Assembly (NCBI GenBank): GCA_013314865.1
Contig: JABUEV010000200.1
Location: 1-5,322 of the forward strand
Reading direction: 5' to 3'
Source of the DNA: Bacteroidales bacterium
Lineage (GTDB): Bacteria; Bacteroidota; Bacteroidia; Bacteroidales; VadinHA17
DNA length: 5,322 nucleotides
Below the pieces are notes generated by a model that had not been told where the DNA came from, ran no database searches, and saw only the letters and a program-made list of their open reading frames with translations. This document shows, in pieces, positions 1-5,322 of this stretch (the first letter of the stretch is position 1; every line of letters starts with the position of its first letter). Both the position numbers and the translations under genes were made by a program.

Positions 1-991
1 TGTTATCCGAACTTTTGCCTGTAATAGTTCGGAATAGTTTTTCACAAATTATTTTCTGATGCGGATCGAGCTTGTCATAGACTTCATCTCCATGTTTAGA
101 GATAGCGTCGGTCATTGTGCCCACAGCAAGGTAATCGGAATGGCTCAAAGGACGTCCTGGATCATCCAGTTCCTGCCAGCGCGTCCATGTCCTCATAAGT
201 GCATGCTGAAGGACGGGAAGCTGTTCAGGCTGTCCGGTTATTTCATCAAGTAAAATATCCACCAGCCCCGGGTCAATCGTTGCACCTGCATATTTAACCG
301 GACCCACTATTGCTTCCCTCAAATTCTCCCTGGTCATCTCAGGAACAAAGTAATTACTGCCGTTTACAAGCTGAGTCAGTCCCTTAAACCTTGCACATTC
401 TGCAACAAGATCAGAGCGCAAAGCCAGGGTAATAAATACTTGTTTTTTATTTTGGTTTGCAGTATTTACAAGCAGGTTCACAAACCTTTCAGCCGACAAG
501 TCAAAACCTGAGCCAAGGGTGCCAAGTCTGAAAAGTTCTTCAAACTGATCCACAAACAGAAGGAGTTTTTCGCCGGCTTTAATCTTGAGGAGATTTAGTA
601 CTTCATTTATGCTTTCAGGCTCGTTCTTAAGTGTTGCTATTATTTCATTCCGCAGGTCCTGGTTTTTTTTGTTTTCACCTGCTTCATATAAAAGCGCATC
701 CGCAAGATTTCCGAAAGGATCTGTTCCGGGCTTTAAATAAATAGTTCTCCAGAATGAGCCCTCTACGGCAGAAAGTTTTTTAATCCTTGAGAAGAGGCCA
801 CATTGAACGATTGAAGATTTTCCGCTTCCTGAGGGACCCAGTACTGCAACAAATCCATTACTTAAGAGCTTTCCGGTTATCTCTTCTATTTCATTGTCCC
901 GTCCGAAAAAAAGATTACTCTCATCCTGTGTAAAAGGCCTCAGTCCCGGAAAAGGATTGAAATAGTCATTATCTTGTTTTAATGAAGCCAT
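1..991 (-). CDS. nSTAND1-type STAND P-loop NTPase, N-terminal 330 residues (3' end beyond window)
   Basis: Seen: translating back from the ATG at 989-991 gives 330 uninterrupted codons that run off the window edge. The protein begins almost at once with the family hallmark FNPFPGLRPF (residues 11-20), then LFFGRD (27-32). Next come a Walker A loop GPSGSGKSS (52-60), a Walker B stretch LLLFVDQFEELF (143-154; D148, E151, E152), an ALRSDLV sensor-like motif (190-196) and QLPVLQHALMRTW (257-269). Known: these are signatures of nSTAND1 NTPases, ATP-driven switches that usually carry C-terminal WD40, TPR or similar sensor repeats and act in signalling or conflict responses. Inferred: a cytosolic regulator. 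No effector domain precedes the NTPase, so any sensor or effector must be C-terminal and is not visible. It starts 11 bp after the HEAT-repeat gene without a clear Shine-Dalgarno sequence, so the two are probably co-transcribed. The family call is confident; the biological role is unknown. Confidence 0.9.
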   Translation of the reverse strand, partial: MASLKQDNDYFNPFPGLRPFTQDESNLFFGRDNEIEEITGKLLSNGFVAVLGPSGSGKSSIVQCGLFSRIKKLSAVEGSFWRTIYLKPGTDPFGNLADALLYEAGENKKNQDLRNEIIATLKNEPESINEVLNLLKIKAGEKLLLFVDQFEELFRLGTLGSGFDLSAERFVNLLVNTANQNKKQVFITLALRSDLVAECARFKGLTQLVNGSNYFVPEMTRENLREAIVGPVKYAGATIDPGLVDILLDEITGQPEQLPVLQHALMRTWTRWQELDDPGRPLSHSDYLAVGTMTDAISKHGDEVYDKLDPHQKIICEKLFRTITGKSSDN

Positions 992-1002
992 AAGTCTTGT
1001 TA

Positions 1003-2793
1003 TTATTCTTCATTATCATCTATATATTTTAAAATATCCATCATATCTTCAGGATATTGGTACTCAAATTCTGATAGAGCACTGAAGGGCAGAACATAAC
1101 CGTATCCACCTTCAGAATTCAATATCTCAGCTGAAATGCTGTCCTGAGAATCATAGATTATGTGAACCTGGGGTATTGGATTTTCGAGCGACATCATCCA
1201 GATCAGGGCAAATTTTAAGTTATTTTTAATTCCCTCTTCACTGCCTGATACATACTGAAGCAAAGAAGCAAGAAAATAGAGTTTCTCTTCCTGGATTGAA
1301 GGGAAACATGATTTAAGGAAAATTACTTTGTTGTATAACAAATTCTTTTCATTAACCTTTCCATTAATGATCAAATCCAGTTTCTTTTTATGTTCATCAT
1401 TGCGGAGTCTTTCCTCAACTCTGCTGTAGAGTTTATCATCCGTTCTGGCTATGAGTCGGGCGGCCTCTTCCTGCAGTATCTGTTCAGGGCTGAAAAGCAG
1501 AGCCACAACTGATTCAGCAAGGTTCTCATCCTCGATGGCGGCGATATTTCTCAGTGCGCGAACTTTAGTCCAGATACTGATTGTATTATAGTCCCTGTTA
1601 ATAAGGTCTTCAAGCAGTTCTTTATATGATGGCACATCAACAGGAAAGAATTTCTGAAGCTTTTTAAGCATTTTCAGATAAGGTCCGCCGCCTGTAAGAA
1701 CTGTGCTGTTTAATTTGATTCTGTCTGAGAATACAATATCTGATATCCGAGATAAATATTCTGAATATTCATCTGTTTTCCCGGCGTGTCTGTGCTCTTG
1801 TCCGGACTTATCTCCGTGAACAGGAAGAAGGCTGAGCAGGCCGGAAGCAAAATCTTTCCATCTGGAATATTCATTGTTCATTTCGCCCAGGAGAAGGGTG
1901 TCAATATTTTTTTCAAGGCACACTTCTGCTGCAAGGATCCAAGAAATCAATCCAAAAGTGTCGTATATCATTCTGGTCAGGCGGCCTCTGTCATTGTCAG
2001 TAACCTTAAAACCGCAGTTCACCAGGGCTGAAAGGGCAGTTTCCCTAATCCGGCGCGAATTGGACCATAGGAGGGAGAAAAGGAATTCAGTATTATCCCT
2101 GGTGCACGTTTTTCCAAGAATTCTGATTATGTTTCTGCCAGTGACGATGTTTCCAGATGAAGCAAGGCAATATTTTCTCAGTTCAGTTCTGATTTCCTTG
2201 CTTAATGACTCAAGCACTCTGACTGCATCAGAGGATATTTCAGGATTGTTAAGGCATTCACACACCTCCTGCGACATATCAGTCATTTTGAATTTGCCTA
2301 CAAGATACAGGGCAAGTTTTTTTAGCTCGGGAGATTTTTCTCTTAACAATCTAAGTATTTCAGTTGTCTGGGGATACCTGTGACCGGACAGCATTTTCCG
2401 TGCATTGGCAATTTTTTCTCTGTAGCCTTTAGGTTCATCCGCCTTTCCTGCCAGGACAGGTGACGTACTGCCCTCTTCAATCATTTCCATTGTTTCAGAG
2501 GCCTGCTGGCGGATGCTTTCACCCAGTGCCGGATTATAGGCTATTTTTCTCAGGGCCGGAAGCAGATTGATGTCCTGCTGATCACGGGCAAACTCAACAA
2601 TATTCTCAAAAAAATGCTTGTTTCGGGTATTGTCCAGAATTTCAAAATCGCCCATCACCAGGTTAAAATAATTATCCCTGAACAATTTGCGCCCCGAAAA
2701 TTTATTTCTCAAAGTGTGTATGCCGAAAGATTTTTTTAACGCATCTGATGTTTCCTGAGAGGTCATAGTCAGGTTTTTTAGTAAGACCTGCAT
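1003..2793 (-). CDS. HEAT-repeat-like alpha-helical protein, function unknown
   Basis: Seen: 596 residues without a signal peptide or membrane segment, so probably cytosolic. Much of it reads as amphipathic helix pairs with HEAT character, for example NNPEISSDAVRVLESL (182-197), RRIRETALSALVNCGF (247-262), IWTKVRALRNIAAI (407-420) and SPEQILQEEAARLIAR (435-450). Residues 325-345 form a hydrophilic linker. The last 60 or so residues (about 530-596) look less repetitive and end in an acidic tail. Inferred from memory of the family: the order of motifs in residues 180-510 resembles the cytosolic HEAT tail found behind NTT/MFS-like nucleotide-transporter domains in some Bacteroidota, here without the membrane part. 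HEAT solenoids normally bind partner proteins, and the obvious candidate is the STAND NTPase encoded 11 bp downstream. Start: an in-frame TAA lies two codons upstream (2797-2799), so this is the first possible ATG; Met10 (2764-2766) is an alternative. The gene ends in tandem stops TAA TAA. No enzymatic motif was recognised. Confidence 0.85.
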   Translation of the reverse strand: MQVLLKNLTMTSQETSDALKKSFGIHTLRNKFSGRKLFRDNYFNLVMGDFEILDNTRNKHFFENIVEFARDQQDINLLPALRKIAYNPALGESIRQQASETMEMIEEGSTSPVLAGKADEPKGYREKIANARKMLSGHRYPQTTEILRLLREKSPELKKLALYLVGKFKMTDMSQEVCECLNNPEISSDAVRVLESLSKEIRTELRKYCLASSGNIVTGRNIIRILGKTCTRDNTEFLFSLLWSNSRRIRETALSALVNCGFKVTDNDRGRLTRMIYDTFGLISWILAAEVCLEKNIDTLLLGEMNNEYSRWKDFASGLLSLLPVHGDKSGQEHRHAGKTDEYSEYLSRISDIVFSDRIKLNSTVLTGGGPYLKMLKKLQKFFPVDVPSYKELLEDLINRDYNTISIWTKVRALRNIAAIEDENLAESVVALLFSPEQILQEEAARLIARTDDKLYSRVEERLRNDEHKKKLDLIINGKVNEKNLLYNKVIFLKSCFPSIQEEKLYFLASLLQYVSGSEEGIKNNLKFALIWMMSLENPIPQVHIIYDSQDSISAEILNSEGGYGYVLPFSALSEFEYQYPEDMMDILKYIDDNEE

Positions 2794-2818
2794 CTGTTAA
2801 TTAAACATTCTAATTTAA

Positions 2819-2830
2819 GAATTTAAATTC
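2819..2830. repeat. Perfect 12-bp AT-rich palindrome in the aroK-HEAT gene spacer
   Basis: GAATTTAAATTC is identical on both strands and lies in the 42-bp, strongly AT-rich gap (2794-2835) between the aroK stop and the HEAT-repeat gene start. It has no loop and is too weak and AT-rich for an intrinsic terminator. It might be a dimeric protein-binding site or simply chance in AT-rich DNA. This is the only gap in the window wide enough to hold a regulatory element. Confidence 0.4.
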
Positions 2831-2835
2831 AATAA

Positions 2836-3360
2836 TCATCCGTTTACTGAATTCTCAATTAATGTTTTCAGGAATCTGGTATCAGTAACAAGGCCGTCAA
2901 CAATTATTTTGGCCTTATTGTACCATACTTCTCTTTCAGCAAGTTTCAGCTGTATGTAGCTTTCTAAATTTTCTTCAGTCACATTCCTCAGAAGCGGACG
3001 TTTATCAGCGGATCTTTTAAGGCGGCTTTTGAGTTGTGCCGGTGTGAGTTTCAGGTAGATGGTCAGGCCGGTTCTTAGCATAAAATCCATGTTATCATGA
3101 TAACAGGGAGTGCCTCCTCCGGTTGAGATTATCGTTTCTTCAAAATTTTCAAGGCTTCTTAGCAGTCTTGTTTCTGTTGCACGAAAATAATCCTCCCCTT
3201 TATAGAGGAAAATATCCGGAATATTCATTCCGGTTTCTTCCTCGATTCTTTTATCAAGGTCAATAAACGACCAGCCCAGTGAAGCCGCCAGTTTTCTTCC
3301 CATTGTTGACTTGCCGCTTCCCATAAAGCCTACCAGGTATATTTTTTTGTAAGTCAACAT
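2836..3360 (-). CDS. aroK: Shikimate kinase
   Basis: Phosphorylates shikimate at the 3-hydroxyl using ATP, the fifth step of the chorismate pathway, in the cytoplasm. Seen: 174 residues, the normal size for the family, with all hallmark motifs in order. These are a Walker A loop GFMGSGKST (11-19), DLD (34-36) for Mg2+ and shikimate, the shikimate-binding Arg in YFR (R60), the STGGGTP loop (79-85), the lid Arg in RPLL (R121), and the C-terminal arginine in AEREVWYNKA (R143). No key residue is missing, so the enzyme should be active. The ATG shares its first base with the last base of the parC stop (TAATG), which fixes the start and suggests translational coupling to parC. It ends with TGA. aroK and aroL cannot be separated by sequence; aroK is the conventional name for a single copy. 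Confidence 0.97.
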   Translation of the reverse strand: MLTYKKIYLVGFMGSGKSTMGRKLAASLGWSFIDLDKRIEEETGMNIPDIFLYKGEDYFRATETRLLRSLENFEETIISTGGGTPCYHDNMDFMLRTGLTIYLKLTPAQLKSRLKRSADKRPLLRNVTEENLESYIQLKLAEREVWYNKAKIIVDGLVTDTRFLKTLIENSVNG

Positions 3361-3362
3361 TA
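3358..3362 (-). promoter_or_regulatory. TAATG stop/start overlap between parC and aroK
   Basis: The parC stop TAA (3360-3362) and the aroK ATG (3358-3360) share one base. No Shine-Dalgarno sequence is evident upstream, so translation of aroK is probably coupled to ribosomes finishing parC. This also decides the aroK start. Confidence 0.75.
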
Positions 3363-5084
3363 AAGTTCAAGTTTCATTTGGGCCGGATCTCCTGAATCTG
3401 TCTTTTTTCTTGACTCCTCAATACTGATGTCTTCTGAAGAAGTTGCCTGAGTCTCTTTTTTAACCACAGGTTCAATCTCTGTAATGTTTTCAACCATAAA
3501 GCTGGTCAGTCTCTTGCCTTTGGCTTTATAGCTTTTCACTCCGATAAACTCAGCCACTTCAATTATTTCGCTTTCGCGTGCCTTGTGCCTGCCTCCAAAC
3601 TGAATTTCAAACCGCGGATATTCAACCTCAGTAATACTGACAAGTTTTGAATCAGGGCTCTCATTAATGAAACATAAAGGTTTTTCAGATTCTTCAATTG
3701 TGAATCTTTTCACATAATAAAATTTCTGTTCCGCATCCCAGTAAACTGCTGAGAAGACCTTATCAGGTCTGAATTTTTCAATTATCAGGATGTTATCCTC
3801 AAAGTGATTGGCAAGGTCGGTGTTTGATACTCTGAAGAAGCCGCTTTTGGTAATTACCAGTAATTTGTCTTCCGGTCCGAATTCTCCGAGAAAAGTACCC
3901 CGACCGTCGACATTCAGTCTCATTACCGCATCGTCAAACCATAGTTTGCGTCCCCCGAGAGTAGACAATCCTTTTTCTTTCAGGGAAATTTTCTGCACTG
4001 CATTCCTGGTAAGGATATTTCCCATTGAAGATCTGCCTCTTATGCTCAACTGGCCAAAATCAAACTCAAAAACCAGTTTTTTAAGTTTAGGTTTCGGCTT
4101 ATGATGCACTTTGATAACTTCAGCTTCACCGTTAGGATTTGCACTCAGATACATTATTCTGGATCCCGGGGTCCCCTGTGTGAGATTGTATTCCTTGTCG
4201 CGGGTAAGGCCTGTTATTGCGCATCTCTTCACATAGCAGGGGCCATCCTTGCCATCCTGGTAAACTATATTGTAGATAGTCCGTTCATCATTTTTTACAA
4301 ATACCTGTGCATAAATTATATCATTGCCGACAAAAACCTTTTCTGCCACTTTAGTAATAAGATAACCGCCATCCTTTCTTATGACAAGTATATCGTCGAT
4401 ATCAGAGCAATCACATACGTACTCGTCCTTTTTTAATCCGGTACCTATGAAGCCTTCTTTGTAGTTGGCATAAAGCTTTGCATTGTCAGCGACCACCTTG
4501 GCTACCTGTATCGTGTCAAAATTCCTTATTTCTGTTTTTCTTTCTCTTCCCTTTCCGTATTTCTTTTTTATCTGCTTGAAATAATTAATGGTATATGGTA
4601 TCAGGTTGCGCAGGTGATTGCCAACTTCTTCAAGCTCCACCTCTATCTCCTTAATATGTTCACCGGCTTTTGCCGAGTCGTATTTTGAAATCCTTTTTAT
4701 CCTTATTTCAGTAAGCTGGATTATATCATCCCTTGTAACATCCCTCAGCAGTCTGTTCCTGAAAGGCTTTAGTCCTCTGTCTATTGTTGTAATTACCTCT
4801 TCCCACGACTCACATTCCTCTATATCGCGATAGATTCTTTCTTCAATAAAGATCCTCTCAAGAGTTGCCATATGCCACTCTTCCTGAAGTTCTTTTTTAC
4901 GGATTTCAAGTTCGGTTTTAAGCAGCATTACAGTGTTGTCGACCGAATGACGCAAAATATCACTCACTCCCATGAATGAGGGCTTATTGCCTGAAATCAC
5001 ACATGTATTGGGTGAAATTGAGCATTCGCAATCGGTCAGGGCATAAAGGGCATCGATAGTTTTATCGGGCGATACCCCGGGCAT
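3360..5084 (-). CDS. parC: DNA topoisomerase IV subunit A, C-terminal part downstream of an in-frame stop
   Basis: Subunit A of a type IIA topoisomerase, the DNA-cleaving partner of ParE in decatenating chromosomes. Seen from the first ATG after the stop: end of the tower domain and its GVSPDKTIDALYA segment (3-15), then SDILRHSVDNTV (41-52), which aligns with the LKDIIAAFVRHR region of E. coli GyrA. A charged coiled-coil follows (about 53-175). A beta-pinwheel-like C-terminal domain (about 185-515) contains GFIGTGLKKDEYV (211-223), DCSDIDDI (225-232) and IRGRSSMGN (348-356), which sits where gyrases carry the GyrA box but does not match its consensus. A low-complexity hydrophilic tail follows (about 536-574). 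Codons 5085-5201, before this ATG, continue the conserved protein in the same frame (GKTTTSLIDSIIKA), so 5084 is not the natural start, and no Shine-Dalgarno sequence precedes it. The catalytic tyrosine lies upstream, outside the window. Gyrase A is the alternative, but the Bacteroidota ParC-type CTD favours topoisomerase IV. Confidence 0.85.
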   Translation of the reverse strand: MPGVSPDKTIDALYALTDCECSISPNTCVISGNKPSFMGVSDILRHSVDNTVMLLKTELEIRKKELQEEWHMATLERIFIEERIYRDIEECESWEEVITTIDRGLKPFRNRLLRDVTRDDIIQLTEIRIKRISKYDSAKAGEHIKEIEVELEEVGNHLRNLIPYTINYFKQIKKKYGKGRERKTEIRNFDTIQVAKVVADNAKLYANYKEGFIGTGLKKDEYVCDCSDIDDILVIRKDGGYLITKVAEKVFVGNDIIYAQVFVKNDERTIYNIVYQDGKDGPCYVKRCAITGLTRDKEYNLTQGTPGSRIMYLSANPNGEAEVIKVHHKPKPKLKKLVFEFDFGQLSIRGRSSMGNILTRNAVQKISLKEKGLSTLGGRKLWFDDAVMRLNVDGRGTFLGEFGPEDKLLVITKSGFFRVSNTDLANHFEDNILIIEKFRPDKVFSAVYWDAEQKFYYVKRFTIEESEKPLCFINESPDSKLVSITEVEYPRFEIQFGGRHKARESEIIEVAEFIGVKSYKAKGKRLTSFMVENITEIEPVVKKETQATSSEDISIEESRKKTDSGDPAQMKLEL

Positions 5085-5201
5085 CAGGTGAATTACTATT
5101 TCAACATTTGAAGATGTGTTGTCATCGATTTTCCTGATTTTTATTTTTCCTTTTTCGCTGGCTTTTATTATTGAATCAATAAGTGATGTAGTGGTTTTTC
5201 C

Positions 5202-5204
5202 TTA
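5202..5204 (-). other. In-frame ochre codon interrupting parC
   Basis: Plus-strand tta at 5202-5204 reads TAA, exactly 40 codons upstream of the ATG at 5084 and in phase with it. It separates EIP from GKTTTSLID, which are contiguous in the family apart from one aromatic residue. TAA is also the normal terminator of parC itself (3360-3362) and of the HEAT gene (1003-1005), so the codon is not generally reassigned here. Confidence 0.9.
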
Positions 5205-5322
5205 GGGTATTTCGGTTATTACGATAGTTTTCTTATCGATTTTTTCAATTTTGGCTCTTATTTTAACCAGTCCGCCTCTTTGCCCGTCATTATATTTTGA
5301 AATGTCAATAAGGCCTCCTGTA
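5202..5322 (-). pseudogene. parC: parC upstream fragment ending at a premature TAA (5' end beyond window)
   Basis: Seen: the same reading frame as the ORF at 3360-5084 continues upstream through 39 codons from position 5321 (TGGLIDISKYNDGQRGG, then VITEIP) and is stopped by TAA at 5202-5204. Known: in GyrA/ParC proteins this is the tower-domain segment EIPYxxxKxxLI (E. coli GyrA has EIPYQVNKARLI), with an aromatic residue right after EIP. The stop sits exactly at that aromatic position, and TAT or TAC to TAA is a single base change. Inferred: one original gene, about 850-900 residues in this family, split by a nonsense codon or a base-call error. If real, this upstream product would keep the catalytic half but lose most of the tower, the coiled-coil and the C-terminal DNA-wrapping domain, and would not be expected to work alone. 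Confidence 0.8.

Noticed and set aside
1874..2383. Plus-strand open frame of 169 codons opposite the HEAT-repeat gene
   Set aside because: It is wholly antisense to a longer, well-structured protein, has no recognisable domain or ribosome binding site, and overlaps another plus-strand shadow frame. Other plus-strand frames at 59-253, 1786-2031, 3808-4104, 4101-4436 and 4618-4833 were dismissed for the same reason.
1..2793. Established anti-phage defence system (Avs-like or similar)
   Set aside because: The NTPase is of the nSTAND1 type with no N-terminal effector domain, its C-terminus is unseen, and no effector, mobile element or other defence gene is present. A defence label would be speculation.
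2794..2835. Promoter or intrinsic terminator between aroK and the HEAT gene
   Set aside because: No GC-rich stem followed by a T-run, and no good match to the Bacteroidota -33/-7 promoter consensus. AT-richness alone is not evidence.
3360..5084. Separate full gene starting at the ATG at 5084
   Set aside because: Conserved topoisomerase sequence continues upstream of this ATG in the same frame on both sides of the stop, and the ATG falls inside the tower domain, so it is not a natural start.
5202..5204. TAA reassigned to tyrosine (alternative genetic code)
   Set aside because: TAA terminates parC at 3360-3362 and the HEAT gene at 1003-1005 at sensible protein ends, and no other in-frame TAA interrupts a recognisable domain in the window.

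Overview
The window is a compact, wholly minus-strand stretch of a bacterial genome, best explained as Bacteroidota. The support is the topoisomerase IV subunit A, whose divergent tower and C-terminal sequence (for example GFIGTGLKKDEYV, DCSDIDDI, GVSPDKTIDALYA) is the type I associate with that phylum, together with moderately AT-rich DNA and start sites lacking clear Shine-Dalgarno sequences. This placement rests on recognition, not a database search.

Read in the direction of transcription (high to low coordinates), the layout is as follows. (1) The 3' two-thirds of parC, entering at the window edge (5322) and ending at 3360, interrupted by an in-frame TAA at 5202-5204. (2) aroK, shikimate kinase (2836-3360), whose ATG overlaps the parC stop by one base (TAATG). 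(3) A 596-residue soluble alpha-helical, HEAT-repeat-like protein (1003-2793), after a 42-bp AT-rich spacer. (4) The first 330 residues of an nSTAND1-type STAND NTPase (991 down to the edge at 1), 11 bp after the HEAT gene, which ends in tandem TAA TAA stops. The gaps are 42 bp or less and no terminator-like hairpin is seen, so the four genes are probably one transcription unit. No plus-strand gene, RNA gene, CRISPR array, insertion sequence or long repeat is supported.

Functionally there are two housekeeping genes (chromosome decatenation, aromatic amino-acid synthesis) followed by a closely spaced HEAT-repeat plus STAND-NTPase pair that looks like a signalling or scaffold module of unknown purpose. 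The observations most worth a second look are the nonsense codon inside an otherwise well-preserved, normally essential parC, and the HEAT/nSTAND1 pair. The HEAT protein resembles the cytosolic tail of membrane nucleotide-transporter-like proteins without the membrane part. The NTPase has no N-terminal effector domain, so whatever it senses or triggers must lie in the C-terminal part beyond the window. I do not see enough to call this a defence system or any other named new system.
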